From contig NZ_BMNC01000025.1 in NCBI RefSeq assembly GCF_014646255.1, forward strand, positions 1 to 43,058: DNA of 43,058 nucleotides, given 5' to 3'. Below are positions 1 through 7,251 of the stretch, piece after piece (the first letter of the stretch is position 1; each line of letters starts with the position of its first letter). Source of the DNA: Lentzea pudingi (lineage in GTDB: Bacteria > Actinomycetota > Actinomycetes > Mycobacteriales > Pseudonocardiaceae). A model generated the notes under the pieces. The model ran no database searches. It was not told the DNA's origin and saw only the letters and a list, made by a program, of their open reading frames with translations. The translations under genes and the position numbers were made by a program.

Positions 1-38
1 CTCGTGACGAAGCCACCCCACCCAGTGTGTTTGGTAAA

Positions 39-123
39 GACGGCTCGCCTGCGGCATCGCAAGGCCGAGGGACGGCTCGCCTGCGGCATCGCTTGCTGAA
101 GGACGGCTCGCCTTCGGCGTCGC
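39..123. repeat. Three tandem-like copies of a 22-bp intergenic repeat
   Basis: Copies at 39-60, 71-92 and 102-123 share the core GACGGCTCGCC; the first two are identical (core then TGCGGCATCGC) and the third ends TTCGGCGTCGC. They are spaced 31-32 bp, start to start. They lie downstream of pcrA (which reads leftward), in non-coding sequence at the window edge, so more copies may lie outside. Function unknown. Confidence 0.8.
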
Positions 124-151
124 GTGCGATCCGGCGTGCCGGGGCCGTGTG

Positions 152-181
152 GGTGGTGGTGGTGGTGGTGGTGGTGGTGGT
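152..181. repeat. (GGT)n trinucleotide microsatellite
   Basis: About ten uninterrupted GGT units start ten bases beyond the pcrA stop codon. Read on the pcrA strand the transcript would carry an ACC run directly after the stop. No hairpin is formed by the repeat itself. Such a pure repeat is prone to slippage and is likely length-variable between strains. Confidence 0.85.
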
Positions 182-190
182 GCTGTGTGG

Positions 191-2503
191 CTAGAGCTTT
201 GTCATTGGGACGCTGCCGATCAGCATCAGGCGGACTGTGCCTGAGCCGCCGAAGTCGATCGTGGCTGTTGCTCGTAGGCCTGCGCCGTCTACCGCTACTA
301 CTCGGCCCAGGCCGTACTTGTCGTGGGTTACTCGGTCGCCCACGTCCAGCTTCATTGCCGGGGCGTCCTTCCAGCCCGCTTTGCCTGGGGCTGGGCGGGT
401 CAGGCCTCGGGAGGCTATGCCGCCTGAGGCTGAGCGGCCCCACGTTGTGGCTGCCGCTGGGCCTGAGCGGGAGGGTTCTACTCGGCGCCAGTCCAGTAGG
501 TCCTGGGGGATTTCGCCCAGGAAGCGGGAGGCCGGGTTTGCTGAGGGCTGGCCCCAGGCTGATCTCACCAGTGCTCTGGAGAGGTAGAGGCGGCGTTGGG
601 CCCTGGTGATGCCCACGTAGGCGAGGCGGCGTTCTTCTGCCAGTTCTGCTGGGTCGCCCAGGGCTCGCATGTGCGGGAAGACGCCGTCTTCCCAGCCCGT
701 GCTGAAGACGACCGGGTACTCGAGGCCCTTGGCCGTGTGGATGGTCATGAGGGTGACCACGCCGTCTGACTCGGCGTCTGGGATCGAGTCCGCGTCTGCC
801 ACTAGGGAGACTCGTTCCAGGAATGCCGGGAGGGACGGGACCGGGTCCGCGCCTTCTGGGAGTTCCAGTTCGGTGAACTCCCGGGCGACGGTGACCAGTT
901 CGTTGAGGTTTTCCACCCTCGTGTGGTCCTGCGGGTCCTCGCTGGCTTCCAGTTCGGTGCGGTAGCCGGTCTTGTCGAGGACTGCTTCGAGGATGTCGGC
1001 CACGTCGTCTTCGCGGGCGACCATCTCGCCGAGTTGGTCCATCATTTCCACGAAGCCCGCGATTGCGTTGCGGGAGCGTGGGTTCAGCAGTGGGACTCGG
1101 TCTTCCACCGCTTCGCGGAGGGCTGCTGCGAAGCTGATTCGCTCGCGTTCCGCGTAGGCCGAGACGCAGGCCTCTGCTCTGTCGCCGATGCCTCGCTTGG
1201 GGACGTTGAGGATTCGGCGTAGCGAGACCGTGTCGTCCGGGTTTGCGAGGGTTCGCAGGTAGGCGAGGGCGTCTCGGACTTCTCGGCGCTCGTAGAAGCG
1301 GACGCCGCCGACCACGCGGTACGGGAGGCCCAGGCGGATGAAGATCTCTTCGAAGACGCGCGACTGGTTGTTGGTGCGGTAGAAGACGGCGATCTCTGAG
1401 TTGTTGACCTCGCCGCTGTCGACGAGGTGGTCGATCTCGTTGGCGACGAAGGCGGCTTCGTCGTGTTCGTTGTCGGCCACGTAGCCGACGATCTTCTCGC
1501 CCTCGCCGAGGTCGGACCACAGCGACTTGTCGCGGCGGTTCGGGTTGCGGGAGATCACCGCGTTCGCTGCCGTGAGGATGTTCTGGGTGGAGCGGTAGTT
1601 CTGCTCCAGCAGGATCGTGGTGGCGTCCGGGTAGTCGCGCTCGAACTCCACGATGTTGCGGATCGTGGCGCCCCGGAAGGCGTAGATGGACTGGTCCGCG
1701 TCGCCCACCACGCAGAGTTCGGCCGGGGGGATCTCGCCGCCCGCCTTGCCGACCAGCTCGCGCACGAGGGTGTACTGCGCGTGGTTCGTGTCCTGGTACT
1801 CGTCGACCATCACGTGGCGGAAGCGGCGGCGGTAGTGCTCGGCCACGTCCGGGAAGCGCTGCAGGAGTTCGACCGTCCTCATGATGAGGTCGTCGAAGTC
1901 GAGCGAGTTCGACTCGCCGAGGCGGCGCTGGTAGACGGCGTAGACCTCGGCCACCCGGCGTTCCAGGTCGTTCGTGGCCTGGGCCGCCGCGGTCTCCGGG
2001 TCGATCAGCTCGTTCTTGAGGTTCGAGATGTGCACGGCGAGGGTGCGGGCCGCGTACTTCTTCGGGTCCAGGTCGAGGTCTCTGGCCACGAGGGTGATGA
2101 GGCGGCGCGAGTCGTCGCTGTCGTAGATCGAGAAGTTCGACGACATGCCGAGGGTCTTCGCGTCCCTGCGCATCACGCGGACGCACATCGAGTGGAACGT
2201 CGACACCCACATCGAGCGGGCGCGGGCGCCCACCATGTCGGCGACGCGTTCCTTCATCTCGGCGGCGGCCTTGTTCGTGAACGTGATGGCCATGATCTCG
2301 CCGGGGTGCACGTCACGTTCCGCGAGCAGGTAGGCGATCCGCCTGGTGAGGACGCGCGTCTTGCCGGAGCCGGCGCCCGCGACCACGAGCAGCGGTGAAC
2401 CGGCGTGCTCGACGGCACGGCGCTGCGCGGGGTTCAGGTCGTCGAGCAGATGGCCCGCGCGGGAAACGGGGGGACTTGAGGGCAAGTCGAACAAGGCGCT
2501 CAT
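191..2503 (-). CDS. pcrA: ATP-dependent DNA helicase PcrA/UvrD1
   Basis: A 770-residue superfamily 1A 3'-5' DNA helicase acting in nucleotide excision repair and removal of replication or transcription blocks. Visible motifs in order: Walker A AGAGSGKT (Lys about 48), the TFTNKAA segment, DEYQDT Walker B, GDADQSIYAFRGA, QNYRST, the motif V segment TIHTAKGLEYPVVF, and the VGITRA motif VI. The C-terminal 60 residues (VGDRVTHDKYGLGRVV) form the Tudor-like domain known in UvrD1/PcrA to bind RNA polymerase. Length is normal for the family. The ATG is the only sensible start. In mycobacteria pcrA/uvrD1 is also a neighbour of chorismate mutase (Rv0948c/Rv0949), supporting the assignment. Confidence 0.97.
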   Translation of the reverse strand: MSALFDLPSSPPVSRAGHLLDDLNPAQRRAVEHAGSPLLVVAGAGSGKTRVLTRRIAYLLAERDVHPGEIMAITFTNKAAAEMKERVADMVGARARSMWVSTFHSMCVRVMRRDAKTLGMSSNFSIYDSDDSRRLITLVARDLDLDPKKYAARTLAVHISNLKNELIDPETAAAQATNDLERRVAEVYAVYQRRLGESNSLDFDDLIMRTVELLQRFPDVAEHYRRRFRHVMVDEYQDTNHAQYTLVRELVGKAGGEIPPAELCVVGDADQSIYAFRGATIRNIVEFERDYPDATTILLEQNYRSTQNILTAANAVISRNPNRRDKSLWSDLGEGEKIVGYVADNEHDEAAFVANEIDHLVDSGEVNNSEIAVFYRTNNQSRVFEEIFIRLGLPYRVVGGVRFYERREVRDALAYLRTLANPDDTVSLRRILNVPKRGIGDRAEACVSAYAERERISFAAALREAVEDRVPLLNPRSRNAIAGFVEMMDQLGEMVAREDDVADILEAVLDKTGYRTELEASEDPQDHTRVENLNELVTVAREFTELELPEGADPVPSLPAFLERVSLVADADSIPDAESDGVVTLMTIHTAKGLEYPVVFSTGWEDGVFPHMRALGDPAELAEERRLAYVGITRAQRRLYLSRALVRSAWGQPSANPASRFLGEIPQDLLDWRRVEPSRSGPAAATTWGRSASGGIASRGLTRPAPGKAGWKDAPAMKLDVGDRVTHDKYGLGRVVAVDGAGLRATATIDFGGSGTVRLMLIGSVPMTKL

Positions 2504-2519
2504 CGTTCATCCACGGTAC

Positions 2520-2550
2520 CGGGCGGCACCGACAAATCCGGTACCGCCCG
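2520..2550 (-). terminator. Stem-loop downstream of the secreted-protein gene
   Basis: Arms CGGGCGGCACC and GGTACCGCCCG pair over 11 bp with one mismatch around a 9-nt loop. It begins 27 nt after the stop of the leftward gene ending at 2577 and lies in the 5' region of pcrA. There is no T-run, as usual for GC-rich actinobacterial terminators, so termination is inferred. Confidence 0.5.
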
Positions 2551-2576
2551 ACCATGTGTTCGAGGAACGGCTTCGA

Positions 2577-3071
2577 TCAGGTGCTGGTGTCGATCAAGAA
2601 CGACTGACCCGCGTGCACCGCGTCGTGGCCGCCTGCCTCGGCGTACACGTCGATGCTGTCCTGCGTGTGGATGGAACCGGCCCTGGTCTCGACGGTGAGC
2701 GTCGGCCACGCCTCCTCGTGCACGATCAGGTGATCCTGCGTGCACTCGACGCCTTCCGCGCCAGGACCTCCGGCGACGTCCCAGCAGTCCCAGCCGTCGC
2801 CCTCGTAGCCGGTGACCTCCAGGCGGTCGATCGGGAACGAGATGAAGACGGACAGGCCCTGCTCGTCGTGGCCCACGACGTTGGTGACGACGAGGTCGAA
2901 CTTCTGCCTGCCGCTGGTGCCGCCTCTGGTCGTCCAGGTGCCGCCGGCGGGACCGGACCAGCCGGAGACCTTCGTGAGCGTGACGGTGGCGAAATCGGGC
3001 TCCGCGGATGCGGGCGGAGCGACCGCGAGAGACAGCGTCAGGGCAGCCGTCATCCCGAGCACGTACTTCAT
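2577..3071 (-). CDS. Secreted protein with DUF11-like Ig-type domain
   Basis: 164 residues. Starts with a clear Sec signal peptide (MKYVLGMTAALTLSLAV then APPASA, cleavage expected after residue 23). The mature part has the pattern of DUF11-type beta-sandwich domains: a GDGWDCWDV segment followed by a second Cys (VECTQ), two Cys that could form a disulfide, and PTLTVETRAG near the end. Exported or cell-surface; no catalytic motif. The reading frame stays open upstream to 3224, but only the start at 3071 puts the signal peptide at the N-terminus. A GGGGG element precedes the ATG. The specific role is unknown. Confidence 0.75.
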   Translation of the reverse strand: MKYVLGMTAALTLSLAVAPPASAEPDFATVTLTKVSGWSGPAGGTWTTRGGTSGRQKFDLVVTNVVGHDEQGLSVFISFPIDRLEVTGYEGDGWDCWDVAGGPGAEGVECTQDHLIVHEEAWPTLTVETRAGSIHTQDSIDVYAEAGGHDAVHAGQSFLIDTST

Positions 3072-3222
3072 GGGACCCCCAGGTCTTGGAACGAGTACCC
3101 GCAGACCATAAGTCGTGTGCGCCTCCATCAGAAGGGGGAATCTCAGAGCGACGTCCCACCTGGTGGGCCCGCTCACCGCGCGGGCTTGGCGGGTGCGGGC
3201 GGTTCTGTGCGACACTCGATCC

Positions 3223-3285
3223 ATGCGCGCGACGTTCTTCGAGTTTTTCTACGGGACCCGGACTCCGGCTCCCGTGGTCGTCTAG
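3223..3285 (+). CDS. Phe-rich leader peptide of chorismate mutase (attenuator)
   Basis: A 20-codon ORF encoding MRATFFEFFYGTRTPAPVVV, ending TAG. Residues 5-10 are F-F-E-F-F-Y: four Phe and one Tyr in six codons, the end products of the chorismate mutase branch. It lies 91 nt upstream of the chorismate mutase ATG and is followed by mutually exclusive hairpins and a terminator. This is the layout of ribosome-mediated attenuation leaders (as in pheA/pheS of proteobacteria). A possible -10 (GACACT, 3211-3216) would put the transcript start at the ATG, so the leader may be leaderless. Too short for automatic gene callers; expression is inferred. Confidence 0.75.
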   Translation: MRATFFEFFYGTRTPAPVVV

Positions 3286-3317
3286 CGCTGAAAAGCCACC
3301 ACGAAGCCCCGGAGTCC
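3251..3317 (+). promoter_or_regulatory. Pause and antiterminator helices of the attenuator
   Basis: Segment 3251-3275 folds on itself: ACGGGA pairs with TCCCGT, then after a C-C mismatch CCGG pairs with CCGG around an ACT loop. Alternatively GGACTCCGG (3260-3268) pairs perfectly with CCGGAGTCC (3309-3317), which would sequester the 5' arm of the terminator (3301-3312). The two states are exclusive. A ribosome stalled on the Phe/Tyr codons (3235-3252) would mask the first helix and favour the antiterminator. Pairing is visible in the sequence; switching is inferred. Confidence 0.7.
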
Positions 3318-3336
3318 TCGGACCCCGGGGCTTCGT
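3301..3336 (+). terminator. Attenuator terminator before chorismate mutase
   Basis: Perfect 12-bp stem ACGAAGCCCCGG / CCGGGGCTTCGT with a 12-nt loop, between the leader peptide stop and the chorismate mutase start. Only rightward genes flank it, so it can only act within the leader transcript. No T-tract follows, typical of this GC content. Confidence 0.75.
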
Positions 3337-3376
3337 CGCTTCCGGGCCAGGACTCGAAGTTCTCGAGAGGTCACTG

Positions 3377-3637
3377 ATGATGGACACCACCACCGAACCC
3401 GACATCAACGTGCTGCGCGAGGAGATCGACCACCTCGACGCGGAGATCCTTCGCCTCGTGCAACGGCGCGTCGAGGTATCCAAGATCATCGGCGCGGCCC
3501 GGATGGCGGCCGGCGGCACCAAGATCGTGCACAACCGCGAGATCGACGTGCTCAACCGCTACAAGCCGCTCGGCCCGGAGGGCAAGGACCTCGCGATGAT
3601 CCTGCTCAAGATGGGTCGCGGCCCGCTCGGCAGGTAG
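3377..3637 (+). CDS. Chorismate mutase, AroQ-type (monofunctional)
   Basis: 86 residues; converts chorismate to prephenate, the first step to Phe and Tyr. Strongly resembles the cytoplasmic mycobacterial enzyme (Rv0948c, AroQ delta class): INVLREEIDHLDAEILRLVQRR at the N-terminus, VSKIIGAARMAAGG, HNRE, LGPEGKDLAMILL, and the short GRGPLGR tail. Conserved Arg, Lys and Glu residues of the all-helical active site are present. In mycobacteria this weak enzyme is activated by complex formation with DAHP synthase through its C-terminus. Two adjacent ATGs (3377, 3380) follow a GAGAGG ribosome site at 3365-3370; spacing slightly favours 3380. Regulation probably by the upstream attenuator. Confidence 0.93.
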   Translation: MMDTTTEPDINVLREEIDHLDAEILRLVQRRVEVSKIIGAARMAAGGTKIVHNREIDVLNRYKPLGPEGKDLAMILLKMGRGPLGR

Positions 3638-3650
3638 TTCGCGGAAGACG

Positions 3651-3676
3651 GGCCCGGCGTCAGAGCACGCCGGGCC
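3651..3676. terminator. Bidirectional hairpin between convergent genes
   Basis: GGCCCGGCGT / ACGCCGGGCC, a perfect 10-bp stem with a 6-nt loop, lies between the convergent chorismate mutase and deacetylase genes and overlaps the last codons of the latter. It can serve both strands. Confidence 0.65.
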
Positions 3677-4718
3677 AAAAAGGCTTCAGGGCCTTGCGGA
3701 CGTGCTCGAAGTCGGCGTCCGCGAGCTGGGAGTCGTCCGGCACGTAGGCCAGCGGGTCCTCGATCAACGGCTCGGGCAGCCGCAGCAGGCCCTCGGCCAG
3801 CGCGTGCAGGCACAGCGCCGAATACCCGCGCAGGTAGCCGCCCTCCTGGGTGAGCACGACCCGTGGGCCGAACGACGCCACCCGCCGTCCGATCTCGCGG
3901 TACCCGCCTGCCGTGAGGTTGTGGCGCCCGTTGGGGTCGAACGCCGACCCGTCGAACCCGGACGCGCACACCAGCAGGTCCGGCTCGAAGTCGCGCAGCA
4001 GTGGGAAGGCGATCTCGTCGAGCGCGCGCATGTACGTCGTGTCGCCCGCACCGAGCGAGAGTTCGATGTTCACGTTCCTGCCGTTGGCGCCCACTTCTGA
4101 AGGCGCGCCCGTCTGCGGGTGGTTCGTTCCCCACGAGCCGTGCCGCATGTGCACCGAGATCGTCAGCACGTCCGGCCGGTCGTAGAACACCTCTTGCGTG
4201 CCGTTGCCGTGGTGCACGTCCCAGTCCAGGACGGCGACCCGCATCCCTTGGCGCCGTGCGGTCTCGGCCACCAGCGCCGCGTTGTTCACGAAGCAGTAGC
4301 CGTCCGCCATGTCCGGCTGGGCGTGGTGCCCTGGCGGCCGCACGAGCGCGTAGGCGATGGGCGCACCGGACTCCAGCGCCGCCAACGCCGTCCCCGCCGC
4401 CGCAGACGCTGCACGCCACGTCTCGGGGCCTACGACGGTGTTCACCTCCAGCGCCACACGCTCCGAGACGCGCAACGAGTCGAGGTATCCCGCCGTGTGC
4501 ACGCGCAGGAGCTCGTCGACGGACGCATGCCGTCCCTCGTGCCACTTCAGGTGCGGCGCCACCGGACCGTGCGTCAGCGCGTGCCGGAACGTGCGCAGCC
4601 GTGCCGCCGTCTCGGGGTGCGGTTCGGCAACGTCCAGCCACGGCCAGGAGCCCGGCAGCTCCCACAGGCCCTCACCGGCGTCGTGCTCGAGGCAGTCGTC
4701 GTGCCAGAACATGTCCAC
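3660..4718 (-). CDS. Histone deacetylase / acetylpolyamine amidohydrolase family hydrolase
   Basis: 352-residue zinc hydrolase of the arginase-deacetylase fold (class II HDAC-like). Signature motifs: RPPGHHA (tandem His charge relay), GYCFVNNAAL, DWDVHHGNGTQ with the first Asp and His zinc ligands, SGFDGSAFDPNG supplying the last zinc Asp, and the substrate loop QEGGYLRGY. Deacetylates an acyl-lysine or acetylpolyamine substrate in the cytoplasm; the true substrate cannot be read from sequence. An extended -10 (TGATATCCG) ends six bases before the GTG at 4718, suggesting a leaderless transcript; ATG 4712 is the alternative. Monocistronic and divergent from the small membrane gene at 4783. Confidence 0.9.
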   Translation of the reverse strand: MDMFWHDDCLEHDAGEGLWELPGSWPWLDVAEPHPETAARLRTFRHALTHGPVAPHLKWHEGRHASVDELLRVHTAGYLDSLRVSERVALEVNTVVGPETWRAASAAAGTALAALESGAPIAYALVRPPGHHAQPDMADGYCFVNNAALVAETARRQGMRVAVLDWDVHHGNGTQEVFYDRPDVLTISVHMRHGSWGTNHPQTGAPSEVGANGRNVNIELSLGAGDTTYMRALDEIAFPLLRDFEPDLLVCASGFDGSAFDPNGRHNLTAGGYREIGRRVASFGPRVVLTQEGGYLRGYSALCLHALAEGLLRLPEPLIEDPLAYVPDDSQLADADFEHVRKALKPFWPGVL

Positions 4719-4782
4719 CCGAATCGGATATCAGGGCGATCACGGATGGTCCACCGAAAAAATCTGGGGGCACACTGGAGGC

Positions 4783-5109
4783 ATGGGCCTCATTGCCGCA
4801 CTGATCGCCATCGCCGGCCTGCTGGCCGCCTTGGCGCACGACGCTTACCTGGGCTTGCTCGGATCGGCCGCGAACAAGAAGGGGCTCTCCGGGGCACCCG
4901 TCTCGCAGTTCGTCCGCAGCCGCTGGAAGACCGCGATCATCACGACCGCCGGCGCGGTGATCGGCCTGCTGATCACCAACGGCGACACCCTGGGCGCCGA
5001 CGTGATCGGCGCGCTGATCGCGGGTGGCAGCGGCCTGGCCGCGCTCAACGGCGTGCAGAACACGCGCAAGCAGTTGAACAGCGGTCAAGCGCAACTTCCG
5101 CCCCGCTAG
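4783..5109 (+). CDS. Small membrane protein, unknown function
   Basis: 108 residues. A hydrophobic N-terminal helix (residues 1-27, GLIAALIAIAGLLAALAHDAYL) and a second hydrophobic region (about 50-68, AIITTAGAVIGLLIT), followed by a Gly/Ala-rich amphipathic stretch and a polar tail ending QLPPR. I recognise no family. The GGAGG sequence is only one base from the ATG, too close for a normal ribosome site; a -10-like CACACT at 4771-4776 would make this another leaderless start. Divergent from the deacetylase gene with a 64-bp shared promoter region. Confidence 0.7.
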   Translation: MGLIAALIAIAGLLAALAHDAYLGLLGSAANKKGLSGAPVSQFVRSRWKTAIITTAGAVIGLLITNGDTLGADVIGALIAGGSGLAALNGVQNTRKQLNSGQAQLPPR

Positions 5110-5119
5110 CAACTTCACA

Positions 5120-5155
5120 CAAAAGAGTGTCACTCGTCCTGAACACCCCCTTTTG
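5120..5155 (+). terminator. Candidate terminator after the small membrane gene
   Basis: CAAAAG (5120-5125) pairs with CTTTTG (5150-5155), and GTGT (5127-5130) with ACAC (5143-5146) inside, giving an interrupted stem just downstream of the gene ending at 5109. Moderate quality. Confidence 0.4.
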
Positions 5156-5212
5156 GTTGCTTCGGCACCTCCGGACGGCCCTACCCTGATTGCGTCGCAG
5201 AGGGGTGTCGGG

Positions 5213-6061
5213 ATGGACGAACTGCCGGGCAAACATCGTCTGGACGACGGGCCACAGCCGCTGGGAGCGCGGCCCGTCGTCGGGGGCGACCGCATCCCGC
5301 TGCCCCGCCGCCGCCAGATCGACCCGCTGCAGGACACCGACGGCCTGCGCAAGTTCAACATCGGGCTGGTGCCCGCCTCGGTCACGCCGCCGCGCACCTG
5401 GAAGCGCGCGGCCTGGTTCGCCGTCGTCTCGTCGGTGCTCGTGCTGGTCGGACTGAGCGTCGCCGCGGCCAAGCTGGTCGGCGGTGGCGGCGAGGTCGAG
5501 ACGGTCGAACTGCCCGGCTACCCCTCGGGCGTGCCGACGATCGCCGCGCTGCCCACGGGCGGCACGAGCTCTTCGCCCACCGGCGGTTCCAGGCCGTCCG
5601 CCGCGAAGACCGGCCAGGGCGCCCCCGTGCCGGGCACGCGGTCCGGCAGTGTGCCGGGCACGAGCGGGCAGGCGTCCCCGACGAGCGCCAAGCCGTCCGG
5701 AACGGTGCCGCCGGTCATCACGACCGTGCCCATCACCCAGGCCCCCGTCGTCGACGGCGGCAAGATCGCCGAGCAGACCGAGCACTTCTACCGCGAGATG
5801 GCGACGAACGCCGACACGGCGCTCGCCCTGACCACGGACACCGTGCGCTCGAACGCCGACGCTTTGCTGGAGGGCAGGCTCGCCGACATCTCGCTGATCG
5901 AGGTGAAGGAGATCGTGGTCGACCCCGGCAGGGGCCTCACCGTGAGCCTGCTGCAGGTGACGAAGAAGGACGGCACGGTCAGCACCGAGAAGCGCGAGCT
6001 CGGCTTCACGCTCGGCGACGTACCGCTGATCAACAGTGAACGGTTGAAGCTCGGCGGCTGA
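5213..6061 (+). CDS. Single-pass membrane protein with extracytoplasmic NTF2-like domain
   Basis: 282 residues: a cytoplasmic, Arg/Pro-rich N-terminus (1-65), one transmembrane helix (about 66-88), a Thr/Ser/Pro/Gly linker (90-180) and a C-terminal globular domain of about 100 residues (IAEQTEHFYREMATNADTAL then alternating beta strands, with LQVTKKDGTVSTEKREL). The last domain resembles the C-termini of the gene at 6234 and of the kinase at 9727 (see LELTKKDGSKSTLQRQ there). Fold assignment to the NTF2/SnoaL class is inferred. Start ATG has GAGGGG at 5200-5205; a -10-like TACCCT at 5182 precedes it. First of a same-strand run of five membrane and kinase genes. Confidence 0.75.
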   Translation: MDELPGKHRLDDGPQPLGARPVVGGDRIPLPRRRQIDPLQDTDGLRKFNIGLVPASVTPPRTWKRAAWFAVVSSVLVLVGLSVAAAKLVGGGGEVETVELPGYPSGVPTIAALPTGGTSSSPTGGSRPSAAKTGQGAPVPGTRSGSVPGTSGQASPTSAKPSGTVPPVITTVPITQAPVVDGGKIAEQTEHFYREMATNADTALALTTDTVRSNADALLEGRLADISLIEVKEIVVDPGRGLTVSLLQVTKKDGTVSTEKRELGFTLGDVPLINSERLKLGG

Positions 6062-6233
6062 AGTGGCTCAAGGTCGGGCCTGGAGTTACCGAACGTAGTA
6101 GGTGACACCATCGAGCGAACCCTGAGCACCGCTGACCGCCACGGACGAGTGAAGTCCACCAAGAAACTGGCATCTTCAGGCGTGGCCACGGTACGTCTTC
6201 AGCTGAACACGGACAGTACGGAGGGCCAGAGCA

Positions 6234-7073
6234 GTGCAGCGTCCCGCGGCGACGACCGGACGGCGGCACACCCGCGCCGGCTCGATCAGCGTGGCCGAGC
6301 TGATGAAGCAGCAGCCGGCTCCGATGCGCATCCTGTCGACCGAGGAAGCCGCCACCGACGCTCTCGTCACCTCCCTGCTCGGCCCGACCGAGAACATGAC
6401 CGCGACGACGACCGTGATCCCGGTCGTGCCCGGCCGCCGCCGGCGCACGGGGTCGGGCCGCGTCGCGCGGATCGCGGGCCTGGTGACCGGCGCGGTCGTG
6501 CTCGTCTCGTCCATCGCGGGAGCGGCGATCCTCGCGGGCAAGCGCCCGGCGAACGTCGGCGTCCCGGATTCCGAACGGCCCGTCGCGCTGTCCGGCTCGA
6601 GCGCCCTGCGGCCCGACGTCCTGTCGGCCCAGCTGCCGCACGAGCACCCGCCGGCGCAGACGAGTCCCATCGCTGCGATGCCGATGCCGCAGCCGTCCGC
6701 GCTGCTGCTGGAGACCGCCGCCGCGCAGTCCCCCGAGACGGCCACGCCCGAGGTCTCCGTCGGCCCGTTGCCGCAGGTCGACGTGGTGAAGAAGTTCTAT
6801 GAGCTGCTCACGACCAAGCCGAACTCGGCGGCCAAGCTGCTGACACCCGACCTGGTCGGCGCGAACCCCGCGGAGTTCGCCCGGTCCTGGGGCCGGATCA
6901 AGACGGTCAACGTCGACCAGACGTCGGTGCGGCCGGACGGATCGGTGCTCGCGGTCGTCTCGATGCAGGAGGCGGACGGCAGCTGGCTGCGCATCGAGCA
7001 GCTCTTCTGGCTGACCAGCACGACGCAGCCGCGCATCGTCGGAACTGAAGTCCTTTCGGCGCAGCGCAGTTAG
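6234..7073 (+). CDS. Single-pass membrane protein, SVAEL motif and NTF2-like domain
   Basis: 279 residues. Cytoplasmic N-terminus carries ISVAELMKQQ (18-27) and a basic patch GRRRRTGSGR; one transmembrane helix at about 80-101; a Pro/Ala-rich linker; and a C-terminal domain (182-279: VVKKFYELLTTKPNSAAKLLTPDLV, then SMQEADGSWLRIEQLFWLT) like those of the gene at 5213 and the kinase at 9727. GTG start supported by GGAGGG at 6220-6225, spacing 8. The SVAEL segment recurs in the next gene. Function unknown; a kinase-linked sensory or scaffold role is inferred only from context. Confidence 0.72.
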   Translation: MQRPAATTGRRHTRAGSISVAELMKQQPAPMRILSTEEAATDALVTSLLGPTENMTATTTVIPVVPGRRRRTGSGRVARIAGLVTGAVVLVSSIAGAAILAGKRPANVGVPDSERPVALSGSSALRPDVLSAQLPHEHPPAQTSPIAAMPMPQPSALLLETAAAQSPETATPEVSVGPLPQVDVVKKFYELLTTKPNSAAKLLTPDLVGANPAEFARSWGRIKTVNVDQTSVRPDGSVLAVVSMQEADGSWLRIEQLFWLTSTTQPRIVGTEVLSAQRS

Positions 7074-7251
7074 GCCGGGAAGTTAGGCCGCACCCAACCG
7101 GTTCGCCGTTCGCAGTCGAACGGTGACCGCTCGTCGCGAAAACCGGGTTTCGGTCGTGAAAATTCCCCCATAGGGGTTACATCTCGGGTCACGATTCGGT
7201 ATCCATGTTCCCGCCAGTACGCATACGCGAACTTGGAAGGGTGAACGAGCG

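Noticed and set aside
124..609. ORF with a run of Trp codons opposite the pcrA 3' end
   Set aside because: The Trp run is the (GGT)n repeat read in one frame, and the rest is antisense to conserved pcrA codons.
1427..2398. Long Val/Arg-rich ORFs opposite pcrA, guaA, guaB2, groEL1 and tsaD
   Set aside because: Typical high-GC antisense frames; the opposite strands encode well-conserved proteins.
3155..3185. Small inverted repeats CCCACC-T-GGTGGG and GCCCGC/GCGGGC before the leader peptide
   Set aside because: Short GC-rich arms of this size are common by chance here; no gene ends nearby that would need them.
6181..6190. Palindrome CGTGGCCACG flanked by two TCTTCAG copies upstream of the 6234 gene
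   Set aside because: Ten-bp GC palindromes are frequent in this composition and no regulator is adjacent; left as weak.
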